64,000 bases of DNA from positions 62,001-126,000 of the forward strand of contig JADNYJ010000014.1 in assembly GCA_015501075.1 (NCBI GenBank). The letters run 5' to 3'. Source of the DNA: Gymnopilus junonius. Lineage: Eukaryota; Basidiomycota; Agaricomycetes; Agaricales; Galerinaceae. Of this stretch, positions 1 to 10,020 are shown piece after piece. Within the stretch, counting starts at the first letter, position 1; each line of letters opens with the position of its first letter. The translations under genes were made by a program, and so were the position numbers. The notes under the pieces are model-generated. The model made no database searches. It had not been told where the DNA came from and saw only the letters and a program-made list of their open reading frames with translations.

Positions 1-1300
1 GATCAAGCTTGGAGTCGAGGACTTCAGCAATTTCATATTTGATTTCGCCTTCGACTTCAACAGGCGGAGGCAGAGATTGAGTCCGATTCAGAATATCATT
101 CGGAGTAAATGGTTCCAGCATAGAAACGTGGTAAATGGGGTGAACACCGTGCATGGAGTCAGGAAGTCGTAAAGTAAAAGAGTGTGTGCTGGCTTTGGCG
201 ATGATATCAAAAGGACCGTAATATTTTTCAGAGAGTTTTTTGGAGGGACGTGTGGTGCGGAAGAACTTTGCTTTGACGAATGCTTGCTGTCCGACTTGGA
301 AGTCAGGGGGCGGAGTGCGTTGGAGGTCGGCGGAGACTTGATAACGCTTTTGTGATTCAGCGATAGCATTCTTGAGTTCTTTGTGTAATTCGTCTAGATC
401 AACAACAAAATCGTGAGCGCGAGCGGAGGCGAGGTTGCATTTGGGTGGATAGCCATGTTAGGGTGGTAACCTTTATTAGCAAAGAATGGTGAAATGCCAG
501 TAGTAGCACTAGGAGCATTGTTGTAAGCAAACTCTGCAAGAGGTAATAGACTTGACCAATTATCTTGCTGATAGTTGCAATAAATTCGGAGGTATTGCTC
601 TAGTGTCTGATTAGTATGTTCAGTCTGGCCATCACCTTCAGGATGGTATCCGGAAGTAAAATGGAGTTTCATGTCAAGTGCTTTTCCTAAGGATCAGAAG
701 AAGCGGGAGATGAATTCAGGTCCATGGTCAGAGGTGACATGTTCAGGGATGCCGTGCTTGGAGAACACATGAATGATGAAAAGCATGGCAAGGTCTTCAG
801 AGGTGCAAGCGGAGGTGGTCGGAATGAATATAGCTTGCTTGGTGAGTTGGTCAACAATGACTAGGATCGCATCATGTCCATCGGATGTTGGAAGGATTTC
901 GATAAAGTCCATTGATATTGAATTCCAAGGACATTCGGGATCGGGAGCTGCTTGAGCAATCCGTAGGGTTTGTGTCATTGAGGTTTGGAATGCATACATG
1001 TCGTACATGATTTGCAATACTTCTTCACAAAGTCTCGTAGTCCGGGCCAGGTGTATTCACAAAGGATAAGACTAGTTGTCTTATTTTGTCCAGGGTGTCC
1101 AGCAAGGATATGATCGTGCTTGTGTCGGAGGATGCGGAGTCGGAGGTCGGATGCATCAGGAACATAGATGCTGATTCATGACGGAGGTAACCATCTGGAT
1201 CAAGGGACCAGTGTGGTTTTGGTTCCTTCATGTGAGCAAGGTAAACCAGGTTGGAGGGTAGCGCAGTGAGGATGTCGTGTCGGAGTAGGTCGGAGTCCAT
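1..1300 (-). pseudogene. Retrotransposon integrase and start of chromodomain
   Basis: The integrase HHCC zinc domain is recognisable at 1150-1010 (HDHILAGHPGQNKT in a shifted frame, then a C-x2-C). The DDE core follows at 1017-694, with the first Asp in SMDFIEILP and the second in TSDHGPEF. It continues at 672-394 with the Glu in GQTEHTNQTLEQYL. A TGA at 694-696 interrupts the core in the sequence FF-stop-SLGKAL, where family members have Arg. The C-terminal GPY-like region occupies about 369-88 in another frame. The last visible residues, EIKYEIAEVLDSKLD, are the beginning of a chromodomain, which targets chromovirus integration to heterochromatin. Confidence 0.9.
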
Positions 1301-1439
1301 GAGGGATACTGTGCAGAGGGTGGGTTCAAAGAGTTGGGTGGCACGGAGGGATGCGGAGAGTTGTTCTTGGGTGAAAATGGGTCAGAAGTTGCTTGGGTTA
1401 ATGCTTGCATAGTCGCTATTTCCCCCTTTGGGATAGACA

Positions 1440-2934
1440 TCCCATCGTCTAGTTAAAGAGTCAGGTTTCATACCGAGATGTCCAGGGCGGAAGCGGATGA
1501 CAAGGTTGAATTGGCAGAGATATTTGGACCAGCGGGCTTGTCGGCGAGTAAGAACTTTAGTGGTTGCAAAGTACGTTAAATTCTTGTGGTCGGTGATGAC
1601 ATCGATCAGAGCGGCGGAGCCTTCCAGATAATGTCGCCATACTTTAAATGCATTGAAGATTGCTAGTAGTTCTTTGTCGTGGGTGTCATAGTTGATTTCA
1701 GGACCTGTGAAAGTTGTGAGTGAAATGCAACAGGGTGAATCTCGTCATCGGAGGTGCGAATGGAGAGGATCCTCCAAGCGCGTAGTCGGAAGCATCAGTT
1801 TCCACAATAATCGGATGGTCGGGAACCCAGTGAGTAAGTATTGGAGCAGTTGTAAACGCTTTCTTGAGCTTGTTGAAGGCTTTTCGAGCAGCATCATTGA
1901 ATTGCCAAGGGGTTCCTTTCCTAGTGAGTCAGGTGAGCGGAACAACGATGTCGGAGTAGTCGGAGATAAATTGTCGGTAGAAATTCGCGAAACCTAAGAA
2001 GGATTGAACATCCTTAATCTTCTTGGGTTCGGGCCAGTCTTGGATAGTCTTGATCTTGCTTTCATCCATTTTGAGGCCTTCTGGTGAAAAATGAATCCAA
2101 GGTAATTAACTGTGTTGGTAGAGAAATTGCATTTGTTGGAGCGGGTGTACAGACTGTGTTGTCAGAGACATCGGAGGACTTCGCGGACGTGTTCCTTATG
2201 CTGGGTAGGATCATCGGAGTAGATCAGGATGTCATTGAGGTAAACGATGACAGACACATCTAGTAAATCACTTAGTATGTCGTTCATGAAGCGTTGAAAA
2301 ATGGCAGGCACATTGGACAGTCCAAATGGCATAACGTTCCATTCAAACGATCCATAGCATGTTCGGAACGCTGTTTTCCATTCGTCGCCTTCCGCTATGC
2401 GGACTAGGTGATAGGCATGTCGGAGGTCGATAGCCATATAGATGCATGCTTTACCAGCAGTGGACAGGAGGTCAGAGATGAGCGGAAGCAGATATCAGTC
2501 TTTCTTCATGATCTTGTTTAATCCTCTAAAGTCAACGCAAAGTCATAGTGATCCATCCTTTTTGCGAATGAAAAGGATCGGAGCACCATGTGGAGAGGTC
2601 GAAGGTCGAATGAAACCAATTCGGAGGTGCTCGTCGATAAATTCTCGGAGGGATTGAAGTTCGGATTGTGAAAGGGAGTACATATTTCCAACAGGCGGGG
2701 AAGTGCCAGATTCGAGATTGATCTTGAGGTCGTAAGGTCAATGGGGTGCGAGCATGTCAGCTTTAGATTTACTGAAGACATCTGCAAAGTCATGGTATTC
2801 AGGAGGAATACTAGACAGATCAGGCGCTTCGTCAGAGATGGAAGCGGCATGAGCGGAGATAGCAGGATCGGAGAGGTGAACCGTGAAACTTTGAGCACCA
2901 GGTAACTTGCATGCTCTTGCGAAAGCAGCTGCAT
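1440..2934 (-). pseudogene. Reverse transcriptase and RNase H of the retrotransposon, broken
   Basis: The reverse transcriptase core is clearest at 2437-2162: [10 protein letters not shown], the [19 protein letters not shown] block and the catalytic strand [10 protein letters not shown]. The family consensus there is Y-L-D-D; here the first Asp is Asn (codon 2234-2236), which would inactivate the polymerase. A TGA stop at 2162-2164 follows in a position where the family has Arg. The thumb/connection region ([18 protein letters not shown]) and RNase H start (VETDASDYALGG) are readable down to about 1780. The RNase H tail (TDHKNLTYF, then RQARWSKYL) is readable at about 1600-1450 in shifted frames. 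The element therefore encodes no functional polymerase. Confidence 0.88.
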
Positions 2935-2967
2935 TGATTAGCGAGATGCGAGGTGCATCAGAAGATG

Positions 2968-3402
2968 CTACAGAGGTCGGAGGGGTCGGAGGTGTAACCG
3001 TAGGAGTAATTGGAGGAAGCGAGGGGTCGGAGGTTCCAATAATGGAGGTGTAGGCAGCAGAGCTGGCCTATGGGATGACGTCAGAGCCGGGTTGTCAAGT
3101 AGTTCAGAACGGAAGTCGATATGGCCCAATTTCCAGTCAATCAATGGATTGTAGCGGAAGAGCCAGTTATATCCTAGAACCAGAACACAGGAGGAGTCCA
3201 GCGAGGTTACAAAAAAGTCAATGGTAATAGTTTCACTGGAGGGAAATGTAATCGGGATGGAGAGGGTTTCAGTAATCATGTTGCCATAGGAGCCATCAAT
3301 CAGTTTGAGCTTAACCAGATCGATCGGAGAAGGGAGTAAATTATTAGAATGGATAAAACGGGTATCAACAAAACAATGGCTAGAGCCAGAGTCAATTAAC
3401 AT
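2968..3402 (-). pseudogene. Retrotransposon aspartic protease region
   Basis: This is the retropepsin that cleaves the Gag-Pol polyprotein. The catalytic motif is present near the start as LIDSGSSHCFVD, a D-S-G variant of the usual D-T/S-G. The second hallmark, LGYNWLFRYNPLIDW, lies about 75 residues later and is typical of agaricomycete gypsy elements. The frame runs into a Pro/Leu-rich stretch and then stops. The protease is separated from Gag and from the reverse transcriptase by frame changes, so it is a remnant of one original pol frame. Confidence 0.85.
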
Positions 3403-3557
3403 TAGTGACTTAAGGTCGGGTCAGAGTGGAGATGTTAACGAGAGTCGGAGAGAGTCGGGGTCAGAAAGAGCGGACGCATTGAGCCTTACTTCCTTCATAT
3501 GCACACAGCCAGTGTCAACGCGATCCCCAGTGTGTGCGAAGGGATGAGGACTGCTGA

Positions 3558-5035
3558 CTATTTTTTTGAATCCTCGGTGCTGGGATTCGAAACTTTGGCG
3601 GCATGTGCTTTTGCCTTGGAGGCAGAGGAAGTGGACTTCGGACACTTGCTAGCTCGGTGTCCAAGCGATCCACAGAAGAGGCAGAGATTGTTGTCGAAGC
3701 GGCATTTGCATTCTTCAGTGGTCAGCTTGCCATCCTTGCCAAGTTTGTCGGAGATAGAGTTGGAGGTTTTCGAGCCGGAGGAGTTGCCCGAGTTGTTCTT
3801 GTGGTAGGAAGAGGATTGCGAGGACTTATTGTTGTTGTTGTTATTGCCATGGTTGTGGTTTGAACGTTTGTCGGAGGACTTGTCGGAGGTACAATCGGAC
3901 GGTTTGTTGGAGGACCTTTGCACATTCTTGTCCTGTCATGGCTTCTTGCGGACGCATTCCCAGTAACGAGTGTCGATATCCTGGGTGAGCTCTCGAAGGT
4001 CTTTGAGAGTTTGTGGCTTGCCATGGCTAGCCATAACATCCTTGATGCGTTCCGCCAGACCGGAGTAGTAGCGGTGTCGGAGAGCAATGCTGTCCCAGCG
4101 TGAGTGAATAGACAAGCACTTGAATTCCACATTGTACTTGATGATCCTTTGGTTCTCAGGCATCTTCAAGTTTTCGAGGGCTACAGCGGCGTCGGAGGTC
4201 AGATCGAACGGACTGAATTCGGACTTCAGCACACCAATAAAGGCTTGCCAGTTGTCCATCCATGGTTCAATAGTTGTTGAGTCCAGTATTGCAGGCTCAA
4301 AAAATTCCATTGCAAGGCCGCGAAGATAGGAGAGGGTGAATGTAACCTTGTCTTCATTGGCGGTGTAGGCGTGGTTGTTTCGGAAGTAAAGGTTACACTG
4401 TAAAATAAAACCATTGAGTTTCCGGGTGTCAGAGCCGTCGAAGGTGTCGGGCTCACAGGCTTTGGTCTTGGTAACCTTAGGGCTATCGCGACGCCTGAGC
4501 TCTTTGGTCATGAGCATCATGGCTTCAGCGAGATTCGGAGTGGGGTCGTGGTCAGAGTTGTGATTGGAATGATCGGAGTGATCAGAGTGGTGGGGTCAAA
4601 ATCGTCGCCATCATCGTTGGGGTCGGGTTCACCACCAGGGGAACCAGGAGGTGGCAATGGGTTGGGACTGGTTTGTCTCATTGATGAGGGTACTGAGGGT
4701 AAAGGAGTTAGAGTGCTGAGGCGGGACGGAGGTTGTGTGTTTGGACGGTCAGGGTAGTCTCTGACATTCTGAATCACAATAGTGCGGGATTCATTTTGTC
4801 CGGCTGCACGGGAGTTGGCAGTAGTATGGGATGTTGTGGTGGGCATAGTCGGGAGTCCAGAAGCAGTATGAGTTTGTATATACTGTTAAGTTCTCGACGA
4901 AAGGAAGGGTGGAGTAGGCAGAGGAGATCCACATCGGAGCTACGTCGGAGTACGTCGGTGTCAGAGTTGGTCTTAGCATAACGTATGTAGACGTAGGGTT
5001 GAGACTTCAGCTTCAACGTGTGTGTTGTGCTCCAT
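3558..5035 (-). pseudogene. Retrotransposon Gag, broken
   Basis: Gag is the capsid/nucleocapsid protein that packages element RNA into cytoplasmic particles. An ATG at 5035 is in frame with the open stretch 4846-4517 (Pro/Thr/Ser-rich), but a stop follows after about 20 codons. The capsid core continues in another frame at 4520-3936, where a Phe/Trp-rich region matches the retrotransposon Gag fold. A third segment, 3923-3558, is Asn/Ser-rich and carries one zinc knuckle, CLFCGSLGHRASKC (C-x2-C-x4-H-x4-C), which binds element RNA. At least two frameshifts separate the three segments. Assignment as Gag is secure from the knuckle and from the protease directly downstream; the exact start is uncertain. 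Confidence 0.85.
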
Positions 5036-5046
5036 TGTCTGGACAT

Positions 5047-5357
5047 TGTCTGAATTTCGGAGTCAGATCGGAATGAGAGAGCAGAGTAGGGAGCGTGGAT
5101 TGATTAATGAACAATATACGAACTAAGGTACCTAATAATAGTTCTAAGGTTTTTATACTATGGAGGAAACTAAGCAGAGACCATACGTGTACTAGTGAGC
5201 AGGCAGACGTGTAAGTTACTCTGCTCTACTCGGAGTTGACTAGCTACATGTAATCTAAGTGTCTACGTGTTCCGGGACTTGTAGTACTTCGAGGGGATCA
5301 CGAGGTCGGAGTTCATATAGTCAGAGATCAGAGTTGGTCGGAGGCGCGTATATAACA
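5047..5357 (-). repeat. Probable 5' LTR of the gypsy element (boundaries tentative)
   Basis: The non-coding stretch upstream of Gag should contain the 5' LTR. On the minus strand a TGTTATATACGC start at 5357 gives the expected TG terminus, and the segment shares the TCGGAG hexamer habit of the internal region. The partner LTR lies outside the window, so the ends cannot be confirmed by comparison. No convincing primer binding site was identified. Confidence 0.35.
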
Positions 5358-5379
5358 CATGTCGGCACTCTGAATATCA

Positions 5380-7290
5380 TCCGCAATTGAAAAAGGAGAG
5401 GAGTTGGCTGGCGAGGATGCGGCTGAGGATTGATCTCGGTCTGGGGATGGAAATGAGGAGGTAGACCTGAAAGCAGATGTTGGCGACCTCCAGAGTGGCA
5501 ATGGGCAATGGTGGAGCATGTAAATACTCTGAGCATCATCTACAACTGAGAAAAAGAGGAGTTGGCTGGGGAGGATGCAGTTGAGGTTTGATCTCAGGCT
5601 TGGGGATGGGAATGGGGAGGTAAACCTAAAGGCTGACATTGGTGGCCTCCAGAGCAGTGCAGAGCAGCGCTGGAGCACGTCAACACTCTCTGTGCTGCTT
5701 GGAACAGGTTAAAGCAGGCAGATTGCCGCTGAGGATGCTGCTGATAAGTTTAGGTAGTTTGTAGGTATGAAAAACAATATATATCGCTTTTATTAAACCC
5801 AACAAATATCCCTTGACTTGTGTAAGTTCTGGGGAGTGTAAGTATCAATGTCTTTTAATTAAGTTCGCTTTTATGGGGGTTTACAATGAATTGTAGGGGC
5901 TCTTTGGATAAAGGATCACTTTAATTGACTTTCTGGCTTGGAACTTCTCTAAACTTGATTAATCTCTTCTTGAGATAAAACTAGGCTCTGGCTATGCTTT
6001 TGAACTAAAAGACTTCGTACTTTTGTAGCCAAGTGATGCTCTGTCTACTCCCAACTACTCAACTAGGTCCTGACTTGAATAATAAGCCTTTGCTTAATCT
6101 ATCTCTATTCTGAGCTCAATTCTTAGTTTGTCTGAAGCTTCTTCGCTTTTATATCAATCAATTGTCTCTCTATTATCTAGTTTAGAAGCCAGACACTCGA
6201 TTGTATTGCTACGACTCGAGGGGTACTGTCTGCTTGCTTTTCTACACTAATTCTACTGGGTTTTTATACTATTTTCCTGGGTGTCTTACTAAGCTAATTT
6301 GATAAGTGCTGTGTAATTAATTATCTCGTCATTGGTCCGCTTCGGAGTGAGGGGAATTATGCCATTGGTTGGGCCAAGCATCCTTGTGTCGCGTCTTCAT
6401 ATTACCAAAAATAGCATCTGCTCTGACATCGATCATCGTGGATCATTCCATTTCCAGTTACATTCCTCCGGATGATAAAAATAGATTACACCACTTCGGA
6501 GTAATTGACTTGTTTGGTCTGTTGCTCCGCATTTCTATATCGGGTCAAAGGTTGTTCCCATTGTCTGTGTGCGTCTCTGCGCTCCCTTGGTAGTGATTTT
6601 AAATAAACTCGAGGCCCCTACTAGTGTGTAAGGACTGTAGTAATTTGCTTGTGTATCTTATAATAAATGATTAATGATTACTAGGTGATCATAATCATTA
6701 TATCTTCTGATATTAAGCTTTTAATGTTCAAATGTGGTTTTCTCGAGTATATTTGGGATGTTTAAGCTCAGGAAGGCTATCAACAACCTATATTAATTTA
6801 TAGAGATGGTCGAAAATAATGGGGGTGGCCCATTTTCACACATAGCTGTGTAATGGTCTCATCACCGCTGAGGAGTGATCCTGAGGTTGGGAGATGGGGA
6901 GGAGAAGTGCACAGCAGAGCAGATGCTGGCGATCTCCACGGCGCAAATGAGCAGTGCTGAAGCACCCCGATACTCTCTGAATTGTGTGGAACAGGTAAAC
7001 GTGGGCAATTGGCAGCTGAGGATGCCACCGAGGAATGATCTTGGGACTGGGGGACAAGGAAGAAAAGTGCAGCTGGAAGCACTGGATGCGGACACTTCTG
7101 GAACCCAACAGAACAGCGCAAAGGCAGTGAAGCATGTTGGCACACTCTATGTCACCTTGAGCTGATAAACAGCAGTGTGTTGACTGCAGAGGATGCGCTG
7201 GGAGGATTGATCTTGCACCCAGCGGGCAAGTGGGACAAAGATGAGCAAGACTCTGCATGTCTGCATCTGCCATTCTATGAGAGGATGCAG
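5380..7290. repeat. Diverged tandem array of ~160 bp units, split by an insertion
   Basis: A shared block (GAGGATGC, then a GCTGAGGA/TGATCT-like segment, a G-rich stretch and a CTCTGAATTGT/ACTCTGAGCATC-like segment) recurs at about 5413, 5571, 5731, 7018 and 7189. The first three are 158-160 bp apart and the last two 171 bp apart. The 5731-7018 gap is about 165 bp once the 1.1 kb AT-rich block 5745-6866 is removed. Units are roughly 65-80% alike by eye. No coding capacity is evident. Function is unknown; this could be a degenerate minisatellite or a composite of old transposon ends. Confidence 0.65.
5745..6866. mobile_element. Candidate ~1.1 kb insertion inside the 160 bp array
   Basis: The array unit is interrupted after GAGGATGCTGCTGA and resumes with GCTGAGGAGTGATC, so removing 5745-6866 restores a unit of normal length. 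The pentamer GCTGA is present on both sides and could be a 5 bp target-site duplication, as LTR elements make. The block is AT-rich, has no recognisable protein and no clear terminal inverted repeat. A solo LTR or non-autonomous element is possible, but TG..CA termini do not coincide exactly with the duplication. Confidence 0.45.
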
Positions 7291-7599
7291 ATATTTAAGA
7301 AGGTAGGCAGCTCACCACAGTTGAGAAACCATTATCCTCCCATCACAACAAAGACGAGGATTGTACATGAACATGATGAAGGCACTGAAATCCAGAATCA
7401 AGAGAACATGTGAGAATCTTATTCCAGGCAAAGAACTCGAGTGTCATGCCGGCCCGATCCCGCCAGTGCTGCAATTTATGACAGAATTAACATTGGATTG
7501 AGTACGCGAGAACAAGATTACACGATACAAGAAAGTTTTGATGGAAAACGGAAAGAAAAAAGGCTATGAATTTATTGAAAACAATCCCATGTCGTCAAC

Positions 7600-8229
7600 C
7601 TAATGACCTCGCTTTGCCTTCTTCTTCTCCTTGCCCTTGCCCTTTGCCGCTTGTGGCTTACCCATTTCTCTGCAATGTTTCGCCTCTTCCTCCAATGCCT
7701 CCTTGGCCATAAGTGCTTGAAGGACACGAATAAGAAGGATAGCCTTATCATAAGATGGAAATCGAAAGATGGGGTCAGGCCACTGAAAAGAATGAGTGAC
7801 AGTGGAGAGGATCGAGGGCATGTTTGGGTCATCATAGTGGATAGAGAAGGCGATGGTGAATGCAGGAAACCTCGAGGTAACACGCGAAATGACATGATCC
7901 CGGTTCTTGAGCGGCATTTCACTCATATGGCACATACTGACGTGGGCCAGCTGGACTCGGTTCCATCGCCCAGGTGGCGGATTGGCTACTGGAATGAGGA
8001 GGACAAAAAGAAAATGGTTCTGGGAGGCGACCAGAAATTGACGGCAGTCATCGCCTTGCAAATGGCCGAATTCGACATTGAACTTCATATAACATTTTGC
8101 AAGGAAAAGGAAGAGGAATTTATGCTTCTTGTTGTAGGCGAAACAGTTCTTGTCATGGTCGGTCAACAAATCACGATTATAGCAGTAAAGGCAATGAGAT
8201 GCCCAATCTGCATGCTGGCACGCCTTGTC
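7600..8229 (-). CDS. Hypothetical protein, last exon
   Basis: This is an open frame of about 210 codons on the minus strand, ending at a TAG at 7600-7602. The upstream side is preceded by CTGCCCTTCAG at 8230, a good splice acceptor, so this is probably the 3' exon of a longer gene; no convincing upstream exon was found. A Cys/His-rich start (C-x7-C-x2-C-x11-C around DKACQHADWASHCLYCYN) could bind zinc. The middle has a hydrophobic-aromatic core and the C-terminus is strongly basic (KGKGKEKKKAKRGH). The opposite strand is also open over the same span, but its protein lacks any such organisation. I do not recognise the family; the neighbourhood is repeat-rich and the gene may be transposon-associated. 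Confidence 0.45.
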   Translation of the reverse strand, partial: DKACQHADWASHCLYCYNRDLLTDHDKNCFAYNKKHKFLFLFLAKCYMKFNVEFGHLQGDDCRQFLVASQNHFLFVLLIPVANPPPGRWNRVQLAHVSMCHMSEMPLKNRDHVISRVTSRFPAFTIAFSIHYDDPNMPSILSTVTHSFQWPDPIFRFPSYDKAILLIRVLQALMAKEALEEEAKHCREMGKPQAAKGKGKEKKKAKRGH

Positions 8230-8259
8230 CTGAAGGGCAGATGAGGCCCAGAACAACCA

Positions 8260-9480
8260 GAGAAAATTTCAAACTTATGCAGTACGCGCGCGAGCAACAA
8301 GATGAACACGATTTTGGTGGGAAGGGTAGCACCTTCGAGCAGTTAGGGGCACCACATACAGTCGCAGAGATGACTAGCATGATCGACTTTGGCTGGATAG
8401 CGAGTGGTGAGAGTGGGCCTGATAGTCAAGGAAACGAGACAACAGCAGGAATGAAGAAAGGGGGGATGCGGCAGGCAGTTGAATAGCCAGGAGACCCCAA
8501 AAAGCAAAGATGGATATCTGATGCTTCCCAGAAGAGGCGACTGGTTATAAGTGGAGATTGAGAAGCTTATTGGACATCGAATGGCAGCACATGAAGGTAG
8601 GCCTGGTGGATGCCTTGACTATGCCATCTAAAGAGGAACCAGGCTGCAAGAGATTCGCAAACATGTTCCTGCAGCAGATGTCATCGCCTGTCCCAAGAAT
8701 TTATGTTGTCAAGGAAAGCTCGGAACCGCTAAAAAAAGGAGGGGAATATATGTGAAGTCGATGAGACTATTCCGAATTGAGACTTCAAGTCGATACCAAT
8801 GCAAGCAGGTTGAACGCTGCCTCACAGATGGCACTAGGAGCAAGGCATATGGAGGGATGAAGAAACTGTGGTCAGTGCTATCGGCGGATCGGAGATGAAC
8901 TCAGGTGCATATCACTGATGATCGATAATGTGTCATTGATGACAGATTGGTGGATGGGAATCGGAATCCCAATTTAGAAGTCTCTCTTCACATCCTATGA
9001 TACCGCCAGCAAACACGGCATGTCGTCTTCTCTCTTCCACCTCAGGTATCAACTATGGTCAACTCTTCACCACAATCCAGTCGACACTAAGCAAGACTCT
9101 CGCCCAGTGGTTTTGGAACATGTTTTGTGCCAGTGGAGTGCCAAATTGCAGGTTCCTGAATATATTGAGGAATGTCAGTGAGCTGATGGATTCACCGACA
9201 TGTCGCAGCATCGAAGTTGAAGGATTCTACCTGGTCCAAGGGATGATCGCATATACCGCAGGGCGCTACCATTTTTGTGTAGAATGAGAGTATCAACAAA
9301 AGTAAGCCCATGGTTTCAATCGTTTCCTTCCTCCTGTGAAATTTTCAGCTCTCAAACCATCATCCCCAGGTTTGCCAGTGCTCTTCAATTTCTCGTCGTT
9401 TGCATCCAGCTAGGACACACAGTGGTGGTAAGTTTTAATCTTGAGCTCTAGTGCTGTAAATCTCATCTTTGGTGAAAGGT
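8260..9480. other. No gene supported
   Basis: Only short, isolated open frames occur on either strand. None has a recognisable motif or splice context that links it to the exon at 7600-8229 or to the pseudogene from about 9482. Confidence 0.5.
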
Positions 9481-9846
9481 TCCCAGTCCTCCCAATCCTG
9501 CTGACAAGTATGATCAGGAGCTCGACAGTCATCCAGTTTCACAAGCAGAAAGCGACGCTCTGAAAAAAGTGGAAGATGATGCTCTGAAGAGAGGTCAGCC
9601 AGCTGTTTCGGATCCAACTGTCCTGGGCAATGAGCCGATCATAAGCACGCCGTCAGGTGCATCGCCGCAGCATCGCAAGACAAAGTGCCAGCCCACTCTG
9701 CCTCCCACACCAATGCCCAGTAAATTGTGCTCCAAGCCAAAGCAAACCTCACGAGCTATGGAAGCTGGATACGTCTTTCCAAGCAACCATGCACTATGAC
9801 AGGACAATCAGACCACAGTAAATAAACCTACCACTTCGGAGCCTCC

Positions 9847-10020
9847 CAATGCCCCAGAGACGCATCGTTCATCATCTGTAGCATCCATTCACGGCTTGTC
9901 TGGGGGAGAGGTGCGACCTCCCGGTGTGCCTGCCAATGCACCAGAGACGCGTTGTTCATCATCTGTAGCATCCGTTCATGGCTTGCCTGGGGGAGAGGCA
10001 TGACCACCCGGCGCGCCTGC
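9847..10020 (+). repeat. 87 bp (29-codon) tandem repeat
   Basis: Two adjacent 87 bp units (9847-9933 and 9934-10020), each encoding PETHRSSSVASIHGL-like residues, lie in frame inside the pseudogene. A third, diverged unit follows near 10085. The first unit has CGA at 9914-9916 where the second has TGA at 10001-10003, a direct record of a C-to-T nonsense change. Confidence 0.85.

Larger units (their letters stand above)
1..5357 (-). mobile_element. Ty3/gypsy chromovirus LTR retrotransposon, decayed, 3' end outside window
   Basis: Read on the minus strand the segment gives, in order, a Gag with a CCHC zinc knuckle, an aspartic protease, reverse transcriptase, RNase H, an HHCC-DDE integrase and the first residues of a chromodomain. 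This is the order of Ty3/gypsy chromoviruses (Tf1/sushi-like group). The frame is broken by frameshifts and TGA stops throughout, so this copy cannot be autonomous. The window starts inside the chromodomain, so the 3' LTR is not visible. The 5' LTR should lie between the Gag start (about 5035) and about 5357. Two nonsense codons and an active-site change all fit C-to-T change at CpG. The hexamer TCGGAG (CTCCGA on the coding strand) recurs unusually often through the whole element. Confidence 0.92.

Noticed and set aside
5742..6864. Solo LTR with TG...CA ends in the 160 bp array
   Set aside because: TG and CA can be placed, but the flanking pentamers then differ; the GCTGA duplication fits ends two to three bases further in, so I kept only a generic insertion call.
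7603..8244. Plus-strand open frame of 213 codons over the same span as the minus-strand exon
   Set aside because: The minus-strand protein has a Cys/His cluster, a basic tail and a splice acceptor at its start; the plus-strand product has no such organisation and is probably a shadow.
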